Part shown: one piece after another, positions 7,035 to 15,641 of the stretch
Position numbering within the stretch: the stretch's first letter is position 1
Layout of the letters: the number at the start of each line of letters is the position of its first letter
Source of the DNA: UBA4417 sp031550085
GTDB lineage: Bacteria; Bacteroidota; Bacteroidia; Bacteroidales; UBA4417
Assembly (NCBI GenBank): GCA_031550085.1
Contig: JAVBOY010000037.1
Span: forward strand, 1-26,488
Direction: 5' to 3'
Length of the DNA: 26,488 nucleotides
Notes under the pieces: generated by a model
What the model saw: the letters and a program-made list of their open reading frames with translations, nothing else
Told to the model about the DNA's origin: nothing
The model's database searches: none
Made by a program: the position numbers and the translations under genes

Positions 7035-7628
7035 AGTTTTTTTGATATGTGAGTAGTGAAGCGTGAAAGGCCTGTTTAATCGTTTAACTGTTGAATTGTT
7101 TATTTGAAGGGTGAAATGTGAACAGTGAAGCGTGAACGGGTTTAAGGTACAGGGTAAATGGTAAAAACGGGGAAGCAGGAAAAATGGGTTAAGGGTACAA
7201 GGTGAAAGGTAAAGGGTAAAACCGGGGAAATCGGGAAAATGGTTGTAAGGTTCACTTTAATCAGAAAATTTAATCTAATAATATTAATCTAATAATATTA
7301 AATTTTTATCTCACAACGTAAAGGGTGAGTTGTTTGTTGAACTGTTTAATTAGTGAAGCGTGAATGCCTGTTTAATTGTTTAACTGTTTAATTGTTGAGT
7401 TGTGAAAAGTGGTATGTCTGTTTAATCGTTTAACTGTTTAATTGTTTATTTTGTATTTTAAAATGCTTTCTGCAATTAAACCTCGTTTACTAGTCTACTC
7501 GTTAACTTGTTTACTTTTATCAAAAAAAAAAAGTCCACTTTCAATTTTCAATTCTCCATTTTCAATTGAAATGCCTTCTGCTTTTTCCTTTCTGCTATTA
7601 GGCCTCGTTTACTCGTCAACTTGTTTAC
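7035..7628. repeat. Gene-free mosaic of short degenerate repeats
   Basis: Nearly 600 bases with no gene, built from variants of a few short words. GTGAAGCGTGAA occurs three times (near 7056, 7125 and 7353). TGTTTAATCGTTTAACTGTT and close variants recur near 7070, 7375 and 7410. Runs of (A)GGGTAAA and GGTAAAGGGTAAA lie at 7140-7220. CCTCGTTTACT...AACTTGTTTACTT occurs twice (near 7480 and 7602). CAATTTTCAATTCTCCATTT (7541-7560) is itself internally repetitive. A perfect 14-bp tandem duplication TAATCTAATAATAT lies at 7271-7298. A 64-codon open frame at 7442-7636 lies in this low-complexity DNA and is not considered real. Confidence 0.75.
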
Positions 7629-8594
7629 TTAAATGATACCCTCCTTCAAAATATCATGCAAATGGATAATTCCTACGTATTCCCCGTTTTCGATAACCGG
7701 AAGCTGGGTAATGTTGCAGCTTCGCATAAGGACCAGGGCATCCGATACCAAATCATTTGCTTGTATGAATTTGGGATTTTTCGTTAAAATGTCGCTCGCT
7801 TTGATATCGGCAATATCCGTATGCTTTTCGAGCATGCGCCGCAAATCGCCGTCGGTAATAATCCCAAGTAAATGGGTTGCTTCCACAACCGCCGTTGCGC
7901 CCAAACGTTTGGACGAAATTTCAACGATCACCTTTTGCAAGGTATCGCCCGGCGCAACCTGGGGCTTTGCGTTGTTTGTATAAACATCCGAAACCCGCAA
8001 GAAAAGTTGTTTCCCCAACGCCCCTCCCGGATGGTATTTTCCGAAATCGGCTGCCGTAAATCCCCGGCATTCAAGCAAAGCGACTGCCAAAGCGTCTCCC
8101 ATCACCAGTTGAGCGGTGGTGCTGCTGGTCGGAGCCAGATTATTCGGGCAAGCTTCACGCGGCACTTCTACATTGATGACAAAATCCGCCTGTTGCGCCA
8201 AATACGATTGCGGATTCCCAACCAAAGCAATCAATTTGTTTCCCAGTAGCTTCAGCGAAGGAACAAGCACTTTGATTTCGGGCGTATTGCCGCTCTTCGA
8301 AATGCAAATAATTACATCTTCCGCGCGGATCATCCCCAGGTCGCCATGAACCGCATCTGCGGCATGCATAAACATGGCCTGGGTTCCGGTACTGTTCAAC
8401 GTAGATACGATCTTTTGCGCAATGTTGGCGCTTTTCCCGATTCCGGTCACAATCACCCTCCCCGGAGATTCCAGAATGGCTTCTATACTGGCCGCAAAAT
8501 CGTCGTTCACGGATTTCAGCAGTCCTTCAATAGCCGACAGTTCATCCTGGATGGTGTTGCGTGCGATTTGTTTTATTTCTTGTCTGGTTTTCAC
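7629..8594 (-). CDS. kdsD: Arabinose-5-phosphate isomerase (SIS plus CBS domains)
   Basis: The 321-residue product converts ribulose 5-phosphate to arabinose 5-phosphate, the first step to KDO for lipopolysaccharide. An N-terminal SIS domain carries GRVIVTGIGKSANIAQK (about 46-61), HAADAVHGDLGMI (78-89) and ISKSGNTPE (98-106). A tandem CBS pair follows from about 205 to the end (VSDVYTNN..., then GIITDGDLRRML, and SDILTKNPK to HLHDILKEG). The family is normally 320-330 residues, which supports the GTG start at 8594 (VKTRQEIKQ) rather than the ATG at 8720. A TAACTTTG -7 box at 8612-8619 lies just upstream of the GTG, so the longer form would begin before the promoter. It is divergent from recQ and next to the repeat mosaic downstream. 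Confidence 0.92.
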   Translation of the reverse strand: MKTRQEIKQIARNTIQDELSAIEGLLKSVNDDFAASIEAILESPGRVIVTGIGKSANIAQKIVSTLNSTGTQAMFMHAADAVHGDLGMIRAEDVIICISKSGNTPEIKVLVPSLKLLGNKLIALVGNPQSYLAQQADFVINVEVPREACPNNLAPTSSTTAQLVMGDALAVALLECRGFTAADFGKYHPGGALGKQLFLRVSDVYTNNAKPQVAPGDTLQKVIVEISSKRLGATAVVEATHLLGIITDGDLRRMLEKHTDIADIKASDILTKNPKFIQANDLVSDALVLMRSCNITQLPVIENGEYVGIIHLHDILKEGII

Positions 8595-8611
8595 GAAAAA
8601 AAGATAAAGGG

Positions 8612-8645
8612 CAAAGTTAGAGATAAAAACAGCTTGTTGCGCAAA
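8612..8645 (-). promoter_or_regulatory. Promoter of kdsD
   Basis: On the minus strand, TTTG (8645-8642) is followed after 22 bases by TAACTTTG (8619-8612), matching the Bacteroidota -33/-7 pattern with slightly long spacing. It decides the GTG start at 8594 over the upstream ATG. Confidence 0.6.
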
Positions 8646-9002
8646 AAAGCCGGCTTGCACCGCCGGATTATATCCCTTTAAAACGTCTGTTGAAAGCCGT
8701 TCCGGATTTTTTGTGAACAAATTTATTGTTAAAAAAATTTTTTGAAGGCAAAATCGTAATATTTTTGCTGGTTTTTTGACCGAATCGTGCTTGTATTTTT
8801 CTGTAAACTAGTTATTTATTGGTTAATAGGGAGATTCAAATACGGTTCCTTTTGCATGAAACCGGGGAGAAAAAAAATAATGTTTTTTTATTCCTCAACC
8901 TATTTGTTACATTTGTAAATAAAACAGGGGGCTTTCCCCTAGAGTATAAACTTTTAAGAACCATTTTTCGACATTTTTTTTGATAAAAAATAGTAAAATA
9001 CT
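8646..9002. other. Regulatory region between divergent kdsD and recQ
   Basis: About 360 bases without a gene. TACATTTG at 8908-8915 fits a + strand -7 box for recQ, without a clear -33 element. A small hairpin AGGGG-GCTTT-CCCCT (8926-8940) falls in the resulting recQ leader of roughly 80 bases. The DNA before the ATG is AT-rich. No protein-coding potential was seen. Confidence 0.5.
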
Positions 9003-11219
9003 ATGGGAGTAAAGAAAAAAACGAACCAATACGAAGGATACGATCTTCATGCCGATTTGAAAAAAGTATTTGGATTCGAAAATTTCAAAGGGAATCAGGA
9101 AGCAGTTATCAGGAATCTATTAGCCGGAAACGACACATTTGTTATAATGCCCACAGGCGGCGGCAAATCGTTATGTTACCAACTTCCGGCCGTTATTACA
9201 CCGGGAACTGCAATTATCATTTCGCCCCTTATTTCGCTCATGAAAAACCAGGTGGATGCCATGCGCCAATTTGGTTCGGATCGCGGAATTGCACACTTTT
9301 TAAATTCTTCTTTGTCGAAAAATGAGGTTCTGGAAGTAAAAAACGATTTGTTGGCCGGAAAGACCAAGTTGCTCTATGTTGCTCCTGAGTCGCTTACCAA
9401 AGAAGACAACATTAATTTTTTCAGAGATATCAAGGTTTCGTTCTATGCGATTGACGAAGCGCACTGCATTTCCGAATGGGGGCACGATTTCCGTCCGGAA
9501 TACCGGCGTTTGCGACCGATCATTGATGCTATCGGGCAAAAAGTTCCGGTTATGGCGCTGACCGCCACGGCAACGCCCAAAGTGCAGCAGGACATCATGA
9601 AGAATCTGGGGATGCAAAATGCGGCTTTGTACAAATCCTCCTTCAACCGGGCCAACCTTTATTATGAGGTGCGCTCCAAAAACGACGATGTCAACCGCGA
9701 GATTATTAAATATGTAAAGAACAATCTCGGAAAATCGGGAATTATCTATTGCCTGAGCCGCAAGCAAGTGGAAGAGCTTGCCGAAATGCTGCAGGTAAAC
9801 GGAATTAAAGCTTTGCCCTACCATGCCGGATTGGATTCGGCCACGCGCGTTGCGAACCAGGACAAATTTCTGATGGAGGAAGTAGATGTTATTTGTGCGA
9901 CCATTGCATTCGGCATGGGGATCGACAAACCCGATGTACGTTATGTAATACACCACGACATGCCCAAAAGCATCGAAGGTTACTATCAGGAAACGGGGCG
10001 TGCCGGGCGTGACGAAGGCGAAGGCAATTGCGTTGCATTTTACAGTTACGAGGATATCGAAAAACTCGAAAAATTTTCGCAAAAGAAAGGCGTCAACGAA
10101 CAGGAAATTGCCAACCAGTTGCTGTTTGAAGTGGTTTCGTTTGCCGAATCCAGCATGTGCCGGCGTATCCAGTTGCTGCACTATTTTGGGGAAGTGTATC
10201 CGGAAGAAACTTGCGGAAACTGCGACAATTGCCTGCATCCCAAAACCAAGATCGATGGCCGCGAATACGTTGAAATCGCTTTGGAAACCATTTTAGCCAC
10301 CAAAGAACTTTGCAAGCCCAAACACATTGTCAATATTTTAATCGGCAAGCCTACGGCAACCATCAAACAGTACAAACACAACGAACTGGAATTTTTCGGG
10401 AAGGGTATGGAAGAAGGTGAACGATTCTGGGACGGCGTATTGCGCCAAATGCTGGTTGAACGCTTGGTGACGAAGGATATTGAAAACTACGGTATTTTGA
10501 AGGTGATTTCCGAGGGACATAAGTTTTTGAAAAAGCCCTATACCATTTTGGTGGTAAAAGAAGTTGCCGAAGACGATCAAAGCGAAGAAGATTTGCTGGC
10601 AGCCGTTGGCGGACGCTCCGCGACCTCCGACAAAACCCTTTTCTCCCTGTTGAAAGATTTGCGGAAAGATATCGGACGGAAAGAAAACTTGCCCCCTTTT
10701 GTGATTTTCCAGGATCCGTCGCTGGAAGATATGGCCATTCAATATCCCGTTACAATGGACGAATTGCAACGCATTACGGGAGTAGGTGCAGGGAAGGCCC
10801 AAAAATACGGCCAACCGTTTCTGGATTTGATTGCGCGGTATGTCGAAGAGAACGAAATCATCCGTCCGCTGGATATGGTTGTGAAATCCGTTGTGAACAA
10901 ATCGGGTTTAAAAGTCTATATCATCCAGAATATCGACCGGAAGATTTCATTGGAAGACATTGCGGTGGCTAAAAACCTGTCGAGTGAGGAACTGTTGACG
11001 GAAATGGAAAGCATTGTGGCATCCGGGACCAAATTGGATTTGTCGTACTATATTGACGAGTACATCGATCCGTACCATCAGGAAGAAATCATGGACTATT
11101 TCCGGGAAGCCGAAACCGATTCCATTGGAGATGCCATTGTCGAGTTGGGGGAAAACGAATTCTCGGAAGAAGAAGTCCGCTTGATGCGGATCCATTTTAT
11201 GTCGGAAGTTGGGAACTAA
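9003..11219 (+). CDS. recQ: ATP-dependent DNA helicase RecQ
   Basis: The 738-residue 3'-to-5' DNA helicase has the usual RecQ order. Walker A TGGGKS (51-56), DEAH (151-154) followed by the RecQ aromatic-rich loop CISEWGHDFRPEYRRL, motif III LTATATPKV, and motif VI QETGRAGRDE (329-338) are all present. The zinc-binding RQC region has C386, C404, C407 and C410. An HRDC domain lies at about 543-618. A further C-terminal part of about 120 residues (from NEIIRPLDMVVKSVV) looks like a helix-turn-helix add-on seen in Bacteroidota RecQ proteins. The enzyme unwinds forks and recombination intermediates. It stands as a single gene; the next gene begins 92 bases later with its own leader. All catalytic motifs look intact. 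Confidence 0.96.
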   Translation: MGVKKKTNQYEGYDLHADLKKVFGFENFKGNQEAVIRNLLAGNDTFVIMPTGGGKSLCYQLPAVITPGTAIIISPLISLMKNQVDAMRQFGSDRGIAHFLNSSLSKNEVLEVKNDLLAGKTKLLYVAPESLTKEDNINFFRDIKVSFYAIDEAHCISEWGHDFRPEYRRLRPIIDAIGQKVPVMALTATATPKVQQDIMKNLGMQNAALYKSSFNRANLYYEVRSKNDDVNREIIKYVKNNLGKSGIIYCLSRKQVEELAEMLQVNGIKALPYHAGLDSATRVANQDKFLMEEVDVICATIAFGMGIDKPDVRYVIHHDMPKSIEGYYQETGRAGRDEGEGNCVAFYSYEDIEKLEKFSQKKGVNEQEIANQLLFEVVSFAESSMCRRIQLLHYFGEVYPEETCGNCDNCLHPKTKIDGREYVEIALETILATKELCKPKHIVNILIGKPTATIKQYKHNELEFFGKGMEEGERFWDGVLRQMLVERLVTKDIENYGILKVISEGHKFLKKPYTILVVKEVAEDDQSEEDLLAAVGGRSATSDKTLFSLLKDLRKDIGRKENLPPFVIFQDPSLEDMAIQYPVTMDELQRITGVGAGKAQKYGQPFLDLIARYVEENEIIRPLDMVVKSVVNKSGLKVYIIQNIDRKISLEDIAVAKNLSSEELLTEMESIVASGTKLDLSYYIDEYIDPYHQEEIMDYFREAETDSIGDAIVELGENEFSEEEVRLMRIHFMSEVGN

Positions 11220-11311
11220 TATTTTTTGGCAGATTTCGGAAAACTTTTTTGATTTGTATTTGTTCCCTATCCCATTATTAATCATCCTATAAATATAAAT
11301 CAGAAAAGACC

Positions 11312-11776
11312 ATGACAAAAAAATTGTTTATTCTTGCGATAGCAGTCATTTTTTCGACGTTTGCATACAGTCAAAAAAATACCTCAGCACCAACCGCTGA
11401 CCAACGTGCTGCAAAAATTACCGACAAAATGACCAAAGACCTTAGTTTGAATCAGACTCAGGTTGCGAAAGTCAAAGAAATCAATTTGGCAGCAGCAAAA
11501 CGGAACGACGACATTGCAAAACAAAAAAAGGCCGATCCGAATGTAAATTCGAAGACGCTTATGATGAATTCGGAAGCCACGCGTGATGCCGACCTGCAAA
11601 AAGTATTGACACCAGATCAATTTACAAAGTACAAACAATTAAAAGAAACGAAAAAACAAGAGGTTCAACAAAAAACAACGAGCATAAAGGCTTCGTCGAG
11701 CGCAAAATCGACAGCAACACCTGCAACAAAGAGCGCTACAACGAAAACAACTACTTCCTCGGATACGAAAAAATAA
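11312..11776 (+). CDS. Secreted Spy/CpxP-like small protein (paralogue 2)
   Basis: The 154-residue product has a signal peptide (MTKKLFILAIAVIFSTFAYS) and is clearly related to the protein at 4177-4554. Shared blocks are 'P(T/E)xxQRAxxITxKMT', LNxTQxAKVKEI, LAAAKRNDxI, TRDADLQKVLT and QFxKYKQxKExKKQE. It differs by a short insertion (ADPNVNSKTLMM) and by a serine/threonine/alanine/lysine-rich tail of about 35 residues, probably disordered, that the first copy lacks. The role is presumably periplasmic, as for Spy/CpxP-like or DUF4890 proteins, with the function inferred only. The short gap after recQ has no terminator, so read-through is possible, but a strong terminator follows at 11797-11834. 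Confidence 0.8.
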   Translation: MTKKLFILAIAVIFSTFAYSQKNTSAPTADQRAAKITDKMTKDLSLNQTQVAKVKEINLAAAKRNDDIAKQKKADPNVNSKTLMMNSEATRDADLQKVLTPDQFTKYKQLKETKKQEVQQKTTSIKASSSAKSTATPATKSATTKTTTSSDTKK

Positions 11777-11796
11777 TTTTGTTTTCTTTCAACCCC

Positions 11797-11834
11797 AAAA
11801 AAGCCTGTCTACTCCAATGTGGATAGGCTTTTTT
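11797..11834. terminator. Terminator after the second Spy-like gene
   Basis: AAAAAAGCCT (11797-11806) pairs with AGGCTTTTTT (11825-11834), with further partial pairing CTCCA/TGGA inside. U-tracts exist in both directions, but the antiporter stop (minus strand) is about 100 bases away, so it mainly serves the + gene. Confidence 0.82.
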
Positions 11835-11935
11835 GTATATGCTTGTTTTTAAGAGAAAGGGTCAGGATATAAAAATGGAACAAACCGGTGGTGCCGCTCT
11901 TTTACACCATCTTTAAAGCTTCATTCGTATCGGTT

Positions 11936-14173
11936 TCAAACCAATTGATTGATATTTTCCCGTTCTCCCACAACCCAGATCAAATCATCAAGTTCTATAA
12001 TCGTTGAATGTTCGGGGCTCATCATGGGTTTGTTGTTCCGCTCGATTCCTACCAATACACATTTAAATTCCCTGCCCATGCGGGTTTCTTTAATCGAACG
12101 TCCCAGCAAGGGCGAAGTTTCTGTGATGATAATCGATTCCAGTACCAAATCTTTCACTTCCGGAAGCAGGACACTTTGATCGGGTTCTATCTTTTTTAGA
12201 AAAACCTTGATCTGGTTGTCTGTTCCCACGACCACCACTTTGTCGTTGGGGTAAAGATGTTCCGAACCGTCGGGAATGTTTATCTTCTGGTTTTCGCGTG
12301 TGATTTTTACAATGCTGACCCCGAAATTTTTCCGGAACGACAATTCTCTCAAGGTTTTTCCGATGCAAGGAGAGTTTGCCGGAATGACCACGGTGGAGAG
12401 GTGAATATCGCGGTTAACTAATTTTTTCGAAAAACTGGCCTTTAACGGGTATCGCAATCGATATGCTTCTTCGCGTTCATTCAGATTGGCCATAAAACGC
12501 TTTTCAAGTTTTTCATACTGGTTCAAATCGGCCTGAAGCAGGAAAAGAACCAAAAGTACCAACACGGATATTACGATGATCGCCCCGTTTTGAAAATCGA
12601 ACAAGCGGAACAATACGATGCTGATAAAAAAAACAGCAATGAAAACACGCAGCAAGATCAACGATATCAAACGCCCTTTGTTAAAATGGCTGTCATTCCA
12701 TATTTGCATAAAAAGATCGAGGGAGTTTGCCCGGTTTGCAATCAATGCAATAAGAAAAGGAGTCATCAACGCCAAGGTCAGTGTGGCGGAGAGGATACTT
12801 CCCCACAATCCGGCAATTTTGCCTGTGATAAGAGGTACGATGTAGTTGAATGAAAGCAATAATATCGCTGTCAACACAACGGAATAAATGATAATGCGTG
12901 TGGCATACAGTTTCAGCAATTTTCTCCAGTCGCTTTCGCGGTTGATGGTGTTTGAACCCGATGAGTAACGTTCCAGTTTTGCCAACATGCTTTCCGGAAT
13001 TTTCTTATACAACCAGACGGAGAACGGATTTGCCACGCGGATCATGTAGGGTGTCGCAAAAGTTGTAATCACTGATACCGCCACAATAATGGGGTAAACA
13101 TAATCGGCAAGGATTCCCAGTGAAACGCCTAACGACGCAATGATAAAAGCAAATTCGCCTATTTGGGCCAGACTAAAGCCCGATTGAATGGACACATTCA
13201 AATTTTGCCCCGATAACAAAACGCCCAAGGATGAAAAAATAGCCTTTCCTGCAATGGTTACCAACGTAATAATTACGATGGGACCGGCATACTTGACCAT
13301 GATCGACGGATCGACAAGCATTCCGACCGATACGAAAAAGATGGCTCCAAAAAGGTCTTTCACCGGTTTGATGATGTGCTCGATACGCTCGGATTCAACG
13401 GTTTCTGCCAAAATGGATCCCATAACGAAAGCGCCCAATGCGGCTGAAAAACCCACTTTGGTTGACAATACGACCATTCCCAAGCACAAACCGATGGAAA
13501 TAATCAAAAGGGTTTCGTCGTTGATTATTTTTTTTGCCTTCCGAAAAAGTACCGGCAACACGAAAATTCCGACTAAAAAACACAACACCAATGAAAATCC
13601 TACTTTGACAAGACTTCCCAAAACAACTTCGCCTGTAAATCCTTGGGAAGTTACCATGGTCGATAACAACATCATCATTAAAATAGCGACCAGGTCTTCC
13701 ACGACCAGCGTTCCGAATACAATACGGGTAAATCCTTTGTTATTCAAATTTAAATCATCAAATGCTTTGATAATGATCGTGGTGGACGACATGGACAGCA
13801 TTCCACCCAGGAAAATACTGTTGATGGGAGACCAGCCTAAAAGTTGTCCCAAGAAATATCCGATAATCAACATGGAAACGACTTCAGTCATTGCCGTGAT
13901 GAATGCGGATCCGCCTACTTTCAAAAGTTTTTTGAAACTGAATTCCAAACCCAAAGCGAACAACAGGAATACAACGCCTATTTCGGCCCAGATTTCAATA
14001 TTTTTTTGATCCAGAACCGTTGGGAATATGTGAATGTAAGGACCTGCTAATAATCCGGCGACAATGTATCCGAGCACTAAGGGTTGTTTCAGCCATTTGA
14101 ATATCATGGTTATGATACCCGCTGAAATAAGGATCAGGGCAAGATCCATCACGATATTAGGAAGATGCAACAT
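11936..14173 (-). CDS. CPA2-family cation:proton antiporter with two C-terminal RCK_C domains
   Basis: The 745-residue product belongs to the KefB/KefC-like CPA2 group. Residues about 1-390 form the Na+/H+ exchanger domain of some 12 membrane spans, with ISAGIITMIFKWLKQPLVLG, the GLLAGPYIH and FLLFALGLEFSFKKL segments, and GFSAALGAFVMGSILAETVE. A second hydrophobic block lies at about 420-560 (ATRIIIYSVVLTAILLLSFN and following), more than simple CPA2 proteins have. The soluble end carries two TrkA-C (RCK_C) modules, from about 590 (STVVIPANSPCIGKTLREL) and about 665 (LESIIITETSPLLGRSIKET), but no Rossmann-type RCK_N with a GxGxxG motif was seen. It is probably a K+ or Na+/H+ exchanger in the inner membrane, gated by a ligand at RCK_C. 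It is not in an operon with the upstream thiolase, from which it is separated by a terminator. Confidence 0.9.
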   Translation of the reverse strand: MLHLPNIVMDLALILISAGIITMIFKWLKQPLVLGYIVAGLLAGPYIHIFPTVLDQKNIEIWAEIGVVFLLFALGLEFSFKKLLKVGGSAFITAMTEVVSMLIIGYFLGQLLGWSPINSIFLGGMLSMSSTTIIIKAFDDLNLNNKGFTRIVFGTLVVEDLVAILMMMLLSTMVTSQGFTGEVVLGSLVKVGFSLVLCFLVGIFVLPVLFRKAKKIINDETLLIISIGLCLGMVVLSTKVGFSAALGAFVMGSILAETVESERIEHIIKPVKDLFGAIFFVSVGMLVDPSIMVKYAGPIVIITLVTIAGKAIFSSLGVLLSGQNLNVSIQSGFSLAQIGEFAFIIASLGVSLGILADYVYPIIVAVSVITTFATPYMIRVANPFSVWLYKKIPESMLAKLERYSSGSNTINRESDWRKLLKLYATRIIIYSVVLTAILLLSFNYIVPLITGKIAGLWGSILSATLTLALMTPFLIALIANRANSLDLFMQIWNDSHFNKGRLISLILLRVFIAVFFISIVLFRLFDFQNGAIIVISVLVLLVLFLLQADLNQYEKLEKRFMANLNEREEAYRLRYPLKASFSKKLVNRDIHLSTVVIPANSPCIGKTLRELSFRKNFGVSIVKITRENQKINIPDGSEHLYPNDKVVVVGTDNQIKVFLKKIEPDQSVLLPEVKDLVLESIIITETSPLLGRSIKETRMGREFKCVLVGIERNNKPMMSPEHSTIIELDDLIWVVGERENINQLV

Positions 14174-14340
14174 GGTGGAGTTTTATCTGTTTATGGAATA
14201 GAACTTTGGCAGTCATGCAAATTTACAACATTTGCATCGAAACAGTTGTTTGCAAATGCTGCCACACCTCCCGTTTCCGTTATTTTCCAGAAAAAGTTGT
14301 TTTTTTATTCCTTGAAACTCAGGAGAATAAAATCTAACAA

Positions 14341-14370
14341 AAAAAGTTGCCCTTTGGGAGGCAACTTTTT
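14341..14370 (-). terminator. Terminator ending the kam/thiolase array
   Basis: AAAAAGTTGCC (14341-14351) pairs with GGCAACTTTTT (14360-14370) around CTTTGGGA. Read on the minus strand, the stem is followed by a run of T, as expected for an intrinsic terminator just after the thiolase stop at 14398. Confidence 0.88.
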
Positions 14371-14397
14371 TCAAAATGGAGATTATGAGAATAGAAC

Positions 14398-15606
14398 TTA
14401 GCTGTTTTTGAGTATAAGGGCTGTTCCCATTCCTCCGCCGATACACAAAGAAGCCAAGCCCCATTGTTTACCCGAACGTTTCATTTCGTGAATCAAGCTA
14501 ACCACAATGCGGTTGCCTGAGGCTCCGATGGGATGCCCCAATGCAATGGCGCCGCCGTTTACGTTGGTACGTTCACGCAGCCATTCGCACGAAACTTCGT
14601 GATCTACACACAATTGGTGCATCACGCCGATGGATTGAGCGGCGAACGCTTCGTTCAGTTCGATCACTTCCATATCTGTTAGCTTCAGGTTCGCTTTTTG
14701 CAAAGCGCTGGCAATAGCCGGAACCGGACCCATGCCCATGATTTGCGGATCCACGCCGCCTTGTCCCGTAGCCACAATTTCTGCCAAAGGCGTTAAATTG
14801 TATTTTTTTACGGCTTCTTCCGAAGCCAGCAAAGTAAACGATGCACCGTCGTTAATTCCTGAAGCATTGCCTGCCGTAACGGTTCCGTCTTTTTTGAAAG
14901 CCGGTTTTAATGCCGCCAATTTTTCAGGGGTGGAAGTGCGGTTGGGAAATTCGTCGGTATCGAAAATCAGGGTTTCCTTCCGGGTTACAATTTCAAACGG
15001 AACGATTTCATTTTTAAACTTTCCGCCATCAATGGCTGCAATGGCTTTTTGTTGCGAGTTGTACGAAAAACTATCTTGATCTTCGCGCTTGATCCCGTAC
15101 TTTTCGGCAATATTTTCAGCGGTAATTCCCATGTGGACATCGGTAAATGCATCCGTCAATCCGTCGCAAACCATGTGGTCAATGACTTTGAAATCCGACA
15201 TTTTTTGTCCGTTGCGCATGGTGCTGCCCGGAATTACAAAAGCGGCTCCCGACATGCTTTCAACGCCTCCGGCCAAAATCAGGTTCGCATTGCCGGCTTT
15301 GATGTTGTTGTAGGCCAACAAAATGGTTTTCATACCGCTTCCGCAAATCATATTGATGCCATAAGCCGGAACTTCCGCAGGAACTCCGGCTTTAATGGCT
15401 GCCTGGCGGGCAATTCCTTGCTTTTGTCCGGCCGAAAGAATATTTCCCATAATCACTTCATCCAAATTTGCAGGATTGATTTGGGTTTCGGCAATAATAT
15501 TTTTGATAACCGGAACAGCAATGTCTGCTGCGGTTTGGTTTGCCAGTGAACCCATAAATTTGCCGATGGCAGTTCTTTTGGCAGCTACGATATAAACTTT
15601 GCTCAT
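14398..15606 (-). CDS. Acetyl-CoA C-acetyltransferase (thiolase)
   Basis: The 402-residue product has all thiolase landmarks: the acylated Cys88 in INMICGSGMK, the GGVESMSGAAFVIPG loop, the ELNEAFAAQS motif, His358 in NGGAIALGHPIGASG and Cys388 in CIGGGMG. It interconverts acetoacetyl-CoA plus CoA with two acetyl-CoA. In lysine fermentation it splits the acetoacetyl-CoA made by the CoA-transferase, giving acetyl-CoA for ATP formation. It is the last gene of the kam array, 35 bases from the ATPase gene, and is followed by its terminator. Sequence alone cannot tell cleavage from synthesis. The length and the three catalytic residues place it in the degradative/biosynthetic acetoacetyl-CoA group rather than the long-chain group. 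Confidence 0.93.
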   Translation of the reverse strand: MSKVYIVAAKRTAIGKFMGSLANQTAADIAVPVIKNIIAETQINPANLDEVIMGNILSAGQKQGIARQAAIKAGVPAEVPAYGINMICGSGMKTILLAYNNIKAGNANLILAGGVESMSGAAFVIPGSTMRNGQKMSDFKVIDHMVCDGLTDAFTDVHMGITAENIAEKYGIKREDQDSFSYNSQQKAIAAIDGGKFKNEIVPFEIVTRKETLIFDTDEFPNRTSTPEKLAALKPAFKKDGTVTAGNASGINDGASFTLLASEEAVKKYNLTPLAEIVATGQGGVDPQIMGMGPVPAIASALQKANLKLTDMEVIELNEAFAAQSIGVMHQLCVDHEVSCEWLRERTNVNGGAIALGHPIGASGNRIVVSLIHEMKRSGKQWGLASLCIGGGMGTALILKNS

Positions 15607-15641
15607 GATGTAAATGTTTTTATGTTATTTTTCAAGGTAGT

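Noticed and set aside
7442..7636. 64-codon open frame in the repeat mosaic
   Set aside because: Its sequence is made of the low-complexity repeats and has no start context or homology.
9300..10238. 312-codon minus-strand open frame
   Set aside because: It is antisense to recQ, which has all helicase motifs intact.
12090..12368. 92-codon minus-strand frame in the RCK_C region
   Set aside because: It is an out-of-frame shadow of the antiporter coding sequence on the same strand.
13188..14009. 273-codon open frame on the + strand
   Set aside because: It is antisense to the antiporter gene, whose membrane spans explain the open frame.
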